A stretch of DNA of 64,000 bases from Cladopsammia gracilis (GCA_022457155.1 JAJGOT010000287.1:84501-148500); one strand, 5' to 3'. Counted from the first letter of the stretch, positions 22,180 to 34,303 are shown. The notes: generated from the letters alone by a model not told the origin. Translations and numbers: made by a program.

Positions 22180-22997
22180 GAAAATGAGCTTTATAATATC
22201 ATTAATAGTATATGAAACCCAAAAAAGGTTCTCTGTTAAACACCATGCATGGCAAGGAATTGTAATCCATTCATGTAAAGTGAATGAATGGAAATCAACC
22301 CAATATATCACAGTAAAGGGTAGATGAAATCCAATAATGGTTCTCTATTAAAAACCATGAACACGAAAGAAACTGTAATCCATTCATGTAAATATAAGAG
22401 GTGTAGTCCTTCATGTAAAATGTATAAATCCCATGAACCGAAATCAACCCAATAATAACAGTAATGGGTAGGTGAAATTCAATAATGGATTTATATTAAA
22501 AACCATGAATGGGAAAGTTGTTGTTAAAAAAGTTGTAATCCATTAACGTAAATATATGATGTCTAGTTCATTATGTAAAATGCATAAATTCCATGAATGG
22601 AAATCAACCCAATAATTACAGTAATGGGTAGATGAAATCCAATAATGGTTATCTATTTAAAGGGACACTGTCCCGGCTGAAATAACGTGTTTGTCGTGAA
22701 CTGTAATCCACTTCGATCCTTGCAATCCTGCACTTCAGCTCCAAACTACTGCTCCTGTTTTGCTCTACAGAATATTTTTATCCAGTTGAGTTGTGTATTT
22801 GGTGGTATCTGGCGTTATAATGTGGAAACAAGTTAAGATAAATTTTGCTATTTCGGCGGCGGGACAGTGTACTTTTAAAGCCATGAATGTGAAGAAATTG
22901 TAATCCATTCGTGTAAATATACAAGGTTCAGTCCATCATATAAAATGCCAAAAAAACGAATGTCATCTCAATATTAACAGTAACAAATCCAATAAGG
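22180..22997. repeat. Tandem array, ~150-160 bp unit
   Basis: Three to four diverged units marked by ATCAACCCAATA at 22294, 22443 and 22603 (spacings 149 and 160 bp). Each also contains GTAATGGGTAGATGAAATCC and CCATGAATGGAA. The array is interrupted by a small inverted-repeat element (22661-22874) and then by a 2 kb one (22998-24992). A further piece of the unit appears at 24993-25045. Confidence 0.8.
22661..22874. mobile_element. TTAA-flanked MITE inside the tandem array
   Basis: AGGGACACTGTCCCGGC at the left end is matched in inverse by GGCGGGACAGTGTACTT at the right (about 13 of 17 paired). TTAA lies on both sides (22657-22660 and 22875-22878). The array unit resumes directly afterwards (CCATGAATG), showing the element was inserted into it. 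214 bp, non-coding. Confidence 0.65.
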
Positions 22998-24992
22998 CAT
23001 GACAACTTCATCACGCTTCAAGTGTGTACCCACATTTTGTGGGTCGATTATTATTCATATATGCTCGCTATTGTTCTTTCTCATTGAATATTCATCACTC
23101 ACAGACCTAACAATTTCCCATGAAGCTGCCGACTCTACACGAGCACAAGTGCTTTGAAGTTAGGTGCGATATATTTCTTTTGTTTCATGTTTGTTGCTTG
23201 AGCGATTTTTACAACTCTATTGTTACCCTGATATTTAGTTGTAATTAAAAAGACCTGACAAAGCTCGAAATATGACCTCAAGTTATGTTCTTATTAAACA
23301 AGTCAATCATTTCGCGTCAACCGCGACAAGCAGAAAACATCTGACGACGGGACCGGAATCAGGGCTTCGAGTTTGACAATCCCCTTTCATTAACCTTTCT
23401 GTTTGGCAATAACATCGCTCATCTATTAAAAAAAAATATTTGAAATATGTTCCGGTCGAATTTATTCTGTCGAAGTACGCTTTGGCTATCCCGTTTAGTC
23501 GTGTTGTGCATCTAAGAACGCGTGACAACTTCATATCAACATTGAACGACTTAAAACGTGCAAGACAATCGTATTTTGTCTTTTCTTCAAAGAAAACGTA
23601 AACAATTAGTATTATAAAAAGAATCTTATGGATAATAGAAGCAAGCGTTCTTTTAAATAACATTCTCAATTCGCATTGCTCGCGCTATTAATATGATATC
23701 TGATCTCCACGGAGGAAAAGTTACAAAACGGAATCGTCCACTCTGCTGATTACTTTCGCTTTTGCCCAACTGCCCAGCTGATCAACAGTTTCAACAGAAG
23801 CGCCAACAGTAAACTCCATGGCAAGAACTAAAATGACGAGCACGAGCAACTAATTGTGTGTGGAAAAGTGAATCGTGCAAATAAATGCTAGCTTTTTGAT
23901 ACAAGCCAGAGGTAAATTTACGTTACATTAGGCTTATGTCTGTATTTACATAACAATTAGTCAGTTTATTCATTCAAGTGTATAGTCGGTCGAATCAAAA
24001 CATACCAAATCCGCTTCTTTTCAATTGATAAATGATTGTTTAAGTTTATTTATAAAAAAAGTAAAACGAAAAGTTGGTGAGCGACAAATAACAGACAACA
24101 GCAACTGCAAGCACAGGTGAATTGCGAGTGTCAGAATATTTCGACCACAACGCAACGCTAAATAAATATCGTCGCTGCCAATTATTTGTAAACAGAAGCG
24201 CTCACGACTTCCTGTGTTCACAAAATTATTCGAAGAAAACGAGCTTAAAATTAATCCAATAACTTTATATATTCCAAGTGGAAGAGACGCTTCGAATAAG
24301 TTAAGCTTATCTAAACTACTAAAATGGCACCACCATGAATGAATGCCCTGTACTCGATCCGCTCGTAATGAGAAACGAAACCTCATTTTAATCTCTTTTT
24401 AAATACAGTTTTCAGAACGCTGCTCACCCCCAACAAAACTAGCAATTGTCTTGAAAGAAGAATTTAATTTATTAAGTGATCTCTGCATTCATGTTTCATG
24501 TTCAATTAACCACCGTCGGAAGATGGCTACACATAAATAACCACGCAGCTTGAGACCACGGCTCAAACAAACAAAACAAGGAATTCGGCCTGCATTGATC
24601 AAAACTCCTCGTCCAAGATCTCTTTTTAAAGCTCACAAAATGCTCTTTATTCGTAAATACAAATAAAAGATGAAAATACATTGCGAAAAAAACTGAATCC
24701 GTAAAATGTCCGCAGTGATTCATTGATCACTAAAAACAAAAGGATATGTTAACAACTCTACCGCTCTAGGTCGCTTAATTGCGCTATTGTTCCAGTCCTT
24801 TGAAATCGCTTCAGGGCCTTTCTCCAAAATATCTCACCTTTATCGAAACAAACGAAACCGAACTTATCTGACACACTTTCGATGGATGCCGAAAAGAATG
24901 CCCAAAGGAATATAATTGAGCCTTCAAGCAAAAAATACAGCACTATCGCCCATTTCTAAAGGACACACTTAAAGCGGCGTGAAGTTGTAATG
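22998..24992. mobile_element. ~2 kb inverted-repeat element inside the tandem array
   Basis: The left end CATGACAACTTCATCACGCT and the inverse of the right end CATTACAACTTCACGCCGCT match at about 80 percent, and similarity continues through AAGTGTGT for about 32 bp. The tandem-array unit is broken exactly at these ends (AATCCAATAAGG | ... | GGGTCCTCTATT). Two minus-strand frames inside (23669-23307, 24386-24021) are not recognised as transposase. No clear target duplication. Confidence 0.55.
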
Positions 24993-25045
24993 GGGTCCTC
25001 TATTAACAATCATGAATAATGGGAAGGAATTGTAAATGAACTTGA

Positions 25046-26793
25046 TCACAGGAGAGCATTCTTTATATTGAGACCACTCATGTACATGTAGTAGTAACTC
25101 AGTAGGTTTATGCAAACATCAAGTGTATGTCATTTTTTCCAAGTATTTTGACTACTGTTGCTGCTGGGTGTAGCCTCATACCTGAAAATATGTTCCATGT
25201 CCTGCCTTTCCCATGCACTCCTATTCCATTCTCCCAAAGATAGAGCAATGATGGAATTCCACGACATATAATCATAAGCCTGCCGTGACGTCATGGGCTC
25301 AGAAGTCTTGACCTGGCATTGATAGATCCTCTTCACAGCAGGGTTTTCCGATATACCGGAATTTCGCACCTATTTTCCACGCTTATTGGACTCAATTATG
25401 ATAACTTTGTTTTTAACTCAAAGTCACTCGCGCTTTTGTTCTGTAATGAGACGTAGCTGTAATTAGTTGGTCAGACTGCATTCTCAAATCATTTAGACAT
25501 GCGACTATTAGCCATTGGGGAAAACGTGTTTGGTCACTACATGAACTTTTCTTTTTTGATACACAATGAAAACCCAGAGGAAGATCGCTAGTGATGTGGA
25601 TCAGATACCTAAAACACTGGTCGTGGTAGAAGTTTTTCTATGTGCTCGAGTTAGCCACAAAAATTCAAGCATGCAAACAAGATGCACATTAAAAGAAACA
25701 ACAATCAGATGCAACTTAATCATTCACTTTCTGACAGTGAAATCATTAAATTAAGTAAAATTGTTGATATGACGACCTTTCACGTCAAATGTTCTTCATT
25801 CGGAACAAACTAGTATCGACATTGTAAGCAAAGACTGTCCGGGTCCTCAGCTGGATTTTCTCTGATGGTGAATTGTTTGATCCGTGCACGCATCCCGATT
25901 CGAGTTCACCAATTTAATATCAGTGGCCGTCACGTTAGTCCGCATATTATAATCTGATATAATTATAATGGAAGAAGAATTCACTCGGTCAAAACAAAGT
26001 CGCACTATTCGTGGTTTCTGCCATCCGTGCAATAGAATTAATCAGTACAATCCATCCAGAGAGTTACATAAATGCATCACTAACACTGTATGAAGCAAAT
26101 ACTAGTCTGTAACCAATCCAGAATAAAATAATCGGCTTAAATCGACTCGTGGATTGACGTTCGTAGTTGAGAAGCCAAGAAGTTGTTGCAGACCGGAAAT
26201 ACAAGGAACGATAACTGCTGACCGGATGTCAGCCTAGTTGTTCCTCTCTTTTTCTGTCCATTTTTTTTATTTGTTCCTTAAGAATGATATCTCACGGGTA
26301 TAGCGATATAAAGAATTGACCTTTGATGTAGTAATATGACTCCTTTTACAATGGGGAAAGAACATAAAAGAAATGCGTACATTGGTTTTGCGTAACACCA
26401 TAATTATCTCCCACTTTCATCGGTTATGTTTGTTACTTTTTTAAATTAAATGCTTTTCGATAACTTAATAGGGTTCAGATGGCAAAGTGCAAGCGAGGAA
26501 TGTTATTGTTTATTTTTCATTTTACGTTTACATCAGAAGTTACGAAGTTAGAACTGAGATACTGTTGTTCATCCACCGCTCAATTAATAGATCGATGGGA
26601 AAGGCGAACCGTCTACTACCCTTTGGTCCTAAAGCAAATTGCTTGGTAATGGCCCAAATTTTCCTTCTTTTATATCATGTTATTTTTCGTTTTTTTTTTC
26701 TATCGTTTTTGGTTATTCCGAATAACGAATAATTGTTTTATTATTTATTTATAAATAAATTAATTAATTAAAATAAAAATTCTGTCCGGGAGG
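25046..26793. other. Interval without recognised genes
   Basis: AT-rich, with only short frames. No splice-supported exon, RNA gene or clear repeat identified. Confidence 0.35.
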
Positions 26794-27081
26794 ATGGAAG
26801 GTCTTACCGGAAGTAAATGTGCACCACGAAAAACAAGCATCCAGAAAATTTGCATATTGCAGAACGCAGGTAAATATTCTGTCGGGACAACCGTTCAAAC
26901 TATGGAAAGTTGCTCTTTTTCAAATCCCAAAGGGGAGATTTGTGAATGCAGAGGAAACAACATAGCACTTAGTGAATGTGACAGGGATATTTCTAAGCAC
27001 ATGCAATCCTATGGACTTTATAAAAACCGGGATGAAATCCGCGACGAGATGGATCTGATTCTTTGCCATGCAGGTAAATAA
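26794..27081 (+). CDS. Possible exon, unknown cysteine-containing product
   Basis: An open frame (MEGLTGSKCAPRKTS... to ...EMDLILCHAGK) with two GTAAAT donor-like sites after CGCAG (26869) and TGCAG (27070). The product has scattered cysteines and no recognised domain. Could be an exon or chance. Confidence 0.2.
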   Translation: MEGLTGSKCAPRKTSIQKICILQNAGKYSVGTTVQTMESCSFSNPKGEICECRGNNIALSECDRDISKHMQSYGLYKNRDEIRDEMDLILCHAGK

Positions 27082-27641
27082 ATGGAATATTTGACGTGCG
27101 TAAGCTGTATATAATTTTCATCAATATTATTTGCATTTTAAATGTCCATAACGCAAACTTCTTTTTTTTCTTTTTGGGAGGGGGTGGTACTATTACTGTC
27201 CACCACAAAGTTATACCATGGTTTAATTATCATTCAAGGTTTCCTTTTCAACATCTTTTAAAGATGAATGGTTGTTTCATTTACAACCTCGCCATACCGT
27301 GTTTCCTCAAATAACAGCTCTTCCTCGATTCAAACTCGAATCATCCCCCTCAAATTATCGCCTCCTTTCTGGGAAATAATTTTAAATAATCGCCTTCTTC
27401 GAATAATTCTCCCTTTCATTGTTATTTCTCGCTATTACAGTAAAGCCGAATTATGACACGGCAGGACTTATGAACGACTCTGATGATTGTTATGTTGGTC
27501 GATCGTTATGAAACATTACTGATTAATTAATACCTAACTTAGAACATTTTGTGAATGATTTTATTTAATAGATAATAATGCTAATAATGCTGTGAGCCGA
27601 AGTAATTATCTATTATAATTACTGTTTCTCATCAAAACCCA

Positions 27642-28015
27642 TTGTTTTCTTTCTGCATTGTATCTTCGATTTTAGCCACCCCTTTGGCTGTTGTTTTCAT
27701 TTTGAATACAGTTATAACAATGAAATTAGCACTTATTGTTGCTACGTATACAGTGTGGTGGCCATTACGTAACCCCCAAATCCTCAGTTGTTGTGAAGAT
27801 TATTTAGCTAATGACAATTTATCCTCACTAAATCGCATTGTTCTCCCTATACATTATATCCTCGATTTTAGCCGCCCCTTTGGCTGTTACATTGATTTTG
27901 AATACAGCTATAACAATGAAATTAGCACTTCTTGTGACTACGTACACTATACAGTGCGGTGGCGATTACATAACCCTCAATTCCTCAGTTGTTGTGAGGA
28001 TTATGTAACTACGAT
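27642..28015. repeat. ~196-bp direct duplication
   Basis: 27642-27820 and 27838-28015 are diverged copies in the same orientation. Landmarks such as CGATTTTAGCC...CCCTTTGGCTGTT, ATAACAATGAAATTAGCACTT and CCTCAGTTGTTGTGA recur about 196 bp apart. The long frame across it is a by-product. Confidence 0.8.
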
Positions 28016-28142
28016 CATGTGTGAACATTAGTATTGAATTTATTTGTTGTTGACGAGAATGTTCACAAAAATTTGCATACTTTATAACCCAGAGTACTCA
28101 GTCATTTTATTCAGTACCTAAATCACTTGTTGGAAGCATGGA

Positions 28143-28802
28143 GGATTCATCGGAAGACGAATCAGCGATTTTTATCACGCAGAGTTCGCATCGGGGAGTG
28201 AATTTTTGCAGTACACCGAGGATATAAGTAAGACTAATAATGGGGGATTGGGCCATTTGCGTATCAAAAGGAAAGTTGTTCGGGCATATAAGAATTTGAC
28301 TAATGTAGATCGTTGCCCGGTTGAACTGTATAAGAAATATATGTCTCATGTCCCAATGGAAGTCAGCGATAACGTGTTTTATTTGTGAGCTTTGCATAAG
28401 CCAAAAGGGGACATCTGGTATTACAAAAAAGGAACGGGGAGAGAAACTTTGGGGAATGTGGTAAAGAAAATTATGAAAAAAGGGGGGTTCGATGGACACT
28501 ATACTAATCATTCCCTTCGGCGTAGTTGTGCTAAGCAATTGTATGATGGCGGTGAACGTGTACCAAGGGGGGAAAGGGCGTATAAATGTACGTCATCGAC
28601 ACTTAAGAGGAAAGCAAGTGAAATCTTGCAGGGAACGACTTCAAAACATGTTGGAATTAATGTCGAGGTAAATGAAGAAAAATGTATTAAGGAAGATGAT
28701 GAACATAAGTGCAGTGAGCAAAAAGAAGAAAAGGGGTTAATGGAAAAATCAGTTGAGCCAGAAACAAGTGAAGTTTGTAATCAGTCCTTGTATGAGGTGT
28801 AA
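28143..28802 (+). pseudogene. Crypton-type tyrosine recombinase, broken
   Basis: Reads FLQYTEDISKTNNGGLGHL...KRKVVRAYKN...DRCPVELYKKYMSH, then a stop (TGA 28386-28388), then ALHKPKGDIWYYKK...GHYTNHSLRRSCAKQLYDGG and ERAYKCTSSTLKRKASEIL. This matches the Crypton-like / DUF3504 recombinase family (tyrosine recombinases that insert circular DNA), including the HxLR box (NHSLRRS) and the tyrosine-bearing RAYKCTS end. The segment between these boxes, which should carry the second catalytic His/Arg (GHRS-type), is shortened, so catalytic residues are lost. With the in-frame stop this makes the copy inactive. An acidic, lysine-rich tail follows to the stop at 28802. Confidence 0.7.
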
Positions 28803-28967
28803 ACAAGTTACGATTTATAATAAATTGAATATCTTTGTGTTCACATATCTCCTGGAATAGTTTTCTTGTGTACTGTTTATTTTAGAAAGTTTTATCTTCA
28901 GTTGTACATTACATAGTGGGATTCCAATTTAAACAAATGTTAGCAGCAAAAATAATAAGGGTAAGAC

Positions 28968-29150
28968 CCAAACGGTCTTTTAATAACGAAATCATCAGGG
29001 CGGGATACTTAAACCTGGTAAAAACGGGCTAACTGCAATATTTTTAATATTGCAGCGTGCACACTGCAATATTAAAAATATTGCAGTTAGTCTGTTTTAG
29101 CACGTTTAGTATTACCCCTGATAATTTCCCTTGCTAACAAAAAGAACCGC
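28968..29150. repeat. Foldback (snap-back) inverted repeat
   Basis: Perfect 27-bp arms, 29029-29055 and 29064-29090 (each CTAACTGCAATATTTTT... and inverse), around an 8-base loop CGTGCACA. Imperfect pairing continues outward for about 60 more bases on each side (ATCAGGG...ATACT...AAAC). Each arm also contains its own palindrome GCAATATTTTTAATATTGC. Likely a small foldback MITE. Confidence 0.75.
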
Positions 29151-29467
29151 CCCCGTTTTCCTCAGACACTTGGAATCAAAACTCCTAATCACGCTGCAAT
29201 CGTTGATATAATGCAGAGAGAGAACAATAGGATTTGATGAGGATCAGTAATTATAAATAAATATCAGAGGCACAACTTTTCGAACAGTGTTTGAAATAGT
29301 CTCCCCCTTCTAATCAATCTCTTCCCCTCCCCCTCCCCCTCCCTCTCGGTTAAAACTGAATTAACGCCCCAGCTATTCAGATCTATTCAGCATGCTTGAA
29401 GAAAATAGGGTTTTATTTCTGCATGTTACAGGTACGTTACTATCAAGCTTAAGTACTGAATGCGCTT

Positions 29468-32400
29468 AACTGTACCTTTTTTGCTACGATTTTTTTTATG
29501 TTAATCGCGATGACGTACGCTCTTTCGTTATTTGTCAACATCACCGAGATCGTCTTGGGATTTACTGGAGAGGCCATTGCAAAAACTGTCAAGTACCGCC
29601 TGAAGTGGCACACCATAAGGGTGCAGCAGTGAAAGGAGACCACGGCCTGGTAAAAGACCAGTCCCAATATATCAAGACGATGACAGGAAAACTTATCCCG
29701 ATAGGATCAGGTGAGATAATTTAGCCTTCGATTTAATTTGATTCAACAGGGCTGCTATCTATTTCAATTCCAAAAGGATCTTACAAGATTAAAATAATTA
29801 TATAATATTTTTCTTTATCTCTGACTCAGCGGTCTGTACAGAATGCAGAAAGTATCTTACAGTGAGCAAGGATCCAGAGCAGCCACAGGTAATCGTCTGT
29901 TTCACAGGATATTCATTTATTTTAGCACTTTTAAAGCCTATCTTATAGTCTTATGTTTTATTCGATTTCCCCTCAGAGCCCCATTAACCGTCCAAGTAAA
30001 GCTAGGTGTACTCGAAGACTTCCTACATTCAGCACACTGTCCACAACACCCAAAAAGCTCGACCTTTCCTGGAGTATGGTTGGTGGAGAAGGTGATGCCA
30101 GTGATGACGATAGTGATGACGAGATCATCGTCGACACCAGCTGTCAAGAAAGATCAGAGAAACTAGAAGCTATAAACAAGCTACTGAGTTTAGAGGGCCA
30201 CCCACCGATAACCCGGACACTCCATTTAGCCTGGGTAGATGCTACACCAAAAACCAAAAACCAAAAAATATTACACATCAAAGATGGAAAAAGTCGTAAG
30301 CACTGTGCTTGAAGTTATTGCGCCTAATGATGCAGGGTTGCTGTGGAGTGCTCTTAAGGCTTCGTCGGGAATCAATGATCGATACAATGATCGATACAAC
30401 GAACCCAAAACGGAATCATCACTTTTGATGGCACTGGTAGAGAGTTACAAACAGGCCACCCATTCCAGTACGCGAAAGAATATTCTTAGTGTTATAGCGG
30501 ATAAGCTATCATTTCAGGATCTAGAGAAGCTGATACCAGGTCTTTCTCGACGTCGTTTCACTGCCGCCCACCATCATGGTGTCCAGTATGGAGCAGACGC
30601 TCTTGCAACACATATTACAAGAAAGGATACGATACTGAGACAACGGATTGATCCGGCTCAGGTTGAGCACTTCATTGAGTTTATCACCAGTCAAAATTTC
30701 ATTCAAGACCTGCCGTTTGGAAGGAGAAAACTGTGGCTAACGACTGGCGAAGAGATAGATATATCTAACGTCGTTAGGCTATTGATTCCATCTCGTCTAG
30801 TGGATCAGTACCTCCATTTTTGCAATGAAACGGAATTCAAGCCACTTGGGAAGAGTACCTTGCTGAAAGTGATTTCTGAGAGCTGCGGCGCTTCCGTGAG
30901 AAAGTGCATGCGGGGTCTGGATAATTATCTAGCAGAAGGAATGATGGCCTTCGATGACGCAAGATTAATTGTCGACAAGCTGTCACAGGCAGGTTTGAAA
31001 AATGAAAAAGCGACTCAGATGAAGGAATCACTAACAGAAGCAAAGCAGTACTTAAAGGGAGATAATAAGGTAAGATGTATAACGTATGACTTGTTTGCTT
31101 TCTGGACGGTAGTTATATTTTCCTATAGTAAAGTTCCGTATGTGTTTGTGATTTGCCAGGTACACGTGTCAACAGAGTGCGCAATTGTAGATCATTGTAG
31201 TAAGTTTGCACTGAGTGATGGGAAAGACAGCCATTACCAAGACCGATGCAACCACGAACATAACCAAACATGCGACAGGCGCTTACAGTTGAAAAAGGTG
31301 TGTTTTTTAGCCCTTTTTCTAATTCCGTGCTAAATAGTTTTTATTACGCGCACGGGATTCAGATAATTGCTTGCTAAAAGACCTTATTGGATGTCAAATG
31401 AATAAAGAGGTTAGTTTCTAAAGAAACTGTGGTCTTGGTTTTCTCAACTGAGTTGATAAGGTAAATTGGCCACTGTAAAGAGAATTAAAAAGCTGACGGG
31501 GAGGGGGAAGGGATGGGTTTAGTAAGGTAAATTGGCCACCGTAAAGAGATTAACAAGCTGACGTTTCGAGCGCTAGTCCTTCATCAGAGCGAAATACTAG
31601 AAATACTAGACTCTAACATTTTGGGCTGTATGTCTGTGTAACAAGCGCGGGTTTTTATTTAAGCGCCAATTTTGAGCTAGGCCTGAGGTGCGCGCACTCC
31701 ATTTTCTCACGTGCAAGTCGTGCGTTCGTCCTCGTTCGTCCTCGCCCTGTATATAAACAAACGTTCGCGTTAAGGATGGCACTGGGCTTTTTATTTACAT
31801 TATAACAATTCATTTCGACCTTTTGGCGGCTTTTATTCCTAGATTATTGAGGATGTCGATACCGAAGTGGAGAAAGGAAAGTTTGCAAGTGAAGATGATA
31901 AAGACGAGGCAGTTTTCCTTTACCAGAAAGCCACAGTAGCCATTGCAGCATGGAAGGCTCACCTGCTAAGGTGCATAAACCAAGATCGTGCCCGGCTGGA
32001 GGTGCTAGCTTCACTAGACTCGACAGGCGTCCTGATTGTGCAGGATTTCACGATGAAGTTCATGCCTGTCCAGTACCGAGAAGCCCAAAGCGAATTTTTC
32101 GGTAAGCGTGGGATGTCGTGGCACGTATCAGTGTGTCATAGGAATGTCAGTGGTAAGCTTGAATCCCAGACGTTTATCCACATCCTGCAGTCTGGTCTAC
32201 AGGACTCCGTTACAGTTGTCGTTATTATGGATCATGTACTTCGGTCGTTAAAGAAACAATATCCGGAGATTGTCAGCGCGTTTTTCCGGCAAGACAATGC
32301 CGGATGCTATCATTCAGCTCAAACTATACTGTCAGTGGATATCTTGTCGAAACGGAGTGGTATCCAAATCAATCATGTGGACTTTAGTGACCCACAGGGC

Positions 32401-33896
32401 GGAAAGGGATCATGCGATAGGAAGGCTGCCCAAATAAAGGCGCATGTCAAGAGTTACGTCAATGAGGGTCACTCAGTTAGGAATGCCAGGGAACTTAAAC
32501 AAGCAATAGAATCAAGGGGAGGCATCCCAGGTGTCTGTGCCACAGTTGTAAAAGTGGACAGCAAGAGCTCGAAAACCTATAAGTTGGACGGAATCAGCAG
32601 TCTTAACAACTTTAAATTCACTGATGGTGGATTTACAGCGTTCCGTGCTTACGGTGTAGGACCTGGAAAGTTCGTCTCCTGGAGTTCGTTTGATTCAGGT
32701 ATTCCTTTGATGCAACTTACATCATCACCATCATCATCATCATCATCATCATCATCGTCATCATCATAATCATCGCCGTCATGATCATCATCATCGTCAT
32801 CACCTTCATCGTTATCATTGTCTTTGTTACTGTTATTCCTTATGTTATTATAGGCTCTTTTATCTTTATTAAAATAATCTTATTGGACAGTTCCAGGTAA
32901 CGTTGACTTTGTATGCTATGGGGATGAGTCGGAGTTTGGTCCTGGTGACTTTGTAGCAGTTTTTCAAAGAGCACAAAAGGTAAATAACAGCATAACCTCT
33001 CAATAGCCTTGCAAATTGATATGGCATAACATGGCATGACATTTACATGACATGACATGACATAACATAACATAACACAGCAACTACATGTTTATTTTAA
33101 AGCGCAGAAAGTAAAATGCATAAAAGAAGTTAAAAAACTAAGATATACTTCAAGCTGGAAATGTTTTACAAAGAATAAATAAAAAATAATGACCCGCAGG
33201 TGTCTCCTGGGATTATTTCGACAAATTTGGAAGTTCTTTCTTTGTATTTCTTCGTTTACAGCTATACATGTAAAACTGGAAGCTGATGATAGACGCAGCG
33301 ATGCTGATGTTGACTCTAACTCTTCTAGCAGCGGTACAAACACAAGCAGCGGAAGACCAGATGCCGGTTCTTGTCAAACGACCAGAATTTTCACGTGTCC
33401 TGAGCGAAGCTGCACAAAAACCTTCATCAGGTTTTCAGCTCTGGAGCGCCATTGTGAGTTTGGCGCGCACGCAAGATCCCTCAAGAGGATAACCCTTCAG
33501 GATAGAGCCAAGATCAGCTATGCTAAATATCTTCAGGAAGGGCAAACGAAGCAACCAATACTCCAATATTGTGGTGCTCCCACGATGGACACTGTTTCAA
33601 ACACATGCCAAATGGGCTGGGCGCTGAAATCCAGAGCAAGAAGAGTCCGGTTCACAGAGCAACAGAAAACCTTTCTGGATCACAAATACAACATCGGTGA
33701 ACAGACGGGGAAGAAAAGCAACGGCGAGGAAGTAGCCAGAGAGATGAGGCTAGCACGTGGACAAGATGGCAAACGATTATTTGCCGTTGAGGAATTCTTA
33801 ACGCCACAGCAAATATCCTCATACTTTTCACGTATGGCTGCCAAGCGTCACTGCCCTGTGCAGTCTTTTATCTACAAAGCCGTGCAGCTCCCATAA
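29468..33896 (+). CDS. Multi-exon gene: zinc-binding N-terminus, DDE-like core, C2H2 finger
   Basis: Exons by splice sites: to 29710, 29830-29888, 29977-31069, 31160-31297, 31843-32698, 32897-32979, about 33262-33896 (TAA). Phases agree except at the last junction, where one base is unaccounted for, and at 30246-30268, where a repeated CCAAAAA tract shifts frame. The N-terminus has paired Cys/His (CQHHRDRLGIYW..CKNC, VCTECRKY). The core has acidic residues spaced like an RNase H-fold nuclease: VLIVQDF, RQDNAGCYHS, VDFSDPQGGKGSCDR. The C-terminus has a C2H2 finger (CPERSC...ERHCEFGAH) and a helical segment (FTEQQKTFLDHKYNIG). I associate this architecture with large cnidarian multi-copy families, probably transposon-derived, but I cannot name it. 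The 5' start is not resolved. Confidence 0.55.
31440..31745 (-). mobile_element. PLE terminal-repeat fragment with hammerhead-like motif, in intron
   Basis: Lies in the 31298-31842 intron of the multi-exon gene. It contains GACGTTTCGAGCGCTAGTCC, a typical PLE repeat segment. A 45-bp stretch (GGTAAATTGGCCAC...AAGCTGACG) occurs twice, at 31457 and 31519. No coding part of a PLE is present. Confidence 0.6.
31557..31590 (-). ncRNA. Hammerhead ribozyme-like motif, intronic PLE relic
   Basis: On the minus strand: GCT (stem I), CTGATGA core, an extra A, a short stem II, CGAAAC, GTC cleavage triplet, AGC (stem I partner). The layout is the same as the two motifs in the 4345-5988 PLE. Stem I is only 3 bp here and stem II is weak, so activity is doubtful. 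Confidence 0.45.
32725..32830 (+). repeat. (TCA)n microsatellite
   Basis: Imperfect CATCATCAT run just downstream of the donor at 32698, inside an intron. It yields an artificial Ser-rich extension if the intron is read through. Confidence 0.85.
33015..33075 (+). repeat. (GACAT)n/(AACAT)n pentamer repeat
   Basis: Intronic run of GACAT changing to AACAT units, within the last intron of the multi-exon gene. Confidence 0.8.
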
Positions 33897-34005
33897 AGGC
33901 CTGCATCAGTAGAATTTTACCTTATCGTTCACAGAAGATGCCTGTCAATGTTCAATGATTCTAAAGGAGCCCATATTTACTTGAAACGTGGATTCGGCTC
34001 GGGCT

Positions 34006-34303
34006 GGGGACTGCAATATAAAAATGACGGGGTACTCGTCATACCTGTTAGGGGTCAAAATTTGTAGATTGGTACCGCTTAGAATGCTAAATCTAAAATG
34101 ACATCCGTTACAATTATCCCGTTACCTTTTAGTTTATTGAGCCGAAATATATGGCATTATATGAGATGTTGTTTTAGAATTGGTACCTCTTAGAGGTAAC
34201 AAATCTGTGAGTCACACCCATCAAACAAGATTCTGGTACCTTTTAGGGATTTTTTTCGAAAATTTCTGACAAGCACCCCCATCATTTTTATATGGGAGTC
34301 CCC
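34006..34303. mobile_element. ~300-bp MITE with ~30 bp inverted repeats
   Basis: The left end GGGGACTGCAATATAAAAAT and the inverse of the right end GGGGACTCCCATATAAAAAT match. Similarity continues through GAYGGGG and a TGCTTGTCA/TACTCGTCA segment. The interior contains several GGTACC-centred short repeats. Non-coding. Target duplication not clear. Confidence 0.65.

Noticed and set aside
22180..22997. Regular repeats that could suggest a CRISPR array
   Set aside because: Units are ~150 bp, diverged and adjoining, without spacers; a eukaryotic satellite.
27642..28031. 129-codon plus-strand frame with repeated hydrophobic segments
   Set aside because: Internal repetition comes from a DNA duplication; no conserved domain or splice context.
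28107..28538. Long minus-strand frame (143 codons) over the Crypton relic
   Set aside because: The plus strand carries clear recombinase motifs; the minus frame has no domain and is a shadow.
31070..31159. In-frame segment between exons as coding
   Set aside because: It has consensus donor and acceptor, preserves phase when removed, and encodes a hydrophobic stretch unlike its surroundings.
32699..32769. Poly-serine C-terminus
   Set aside because: Arises only from reading through a good donor into an intronic (TCA)n tract.
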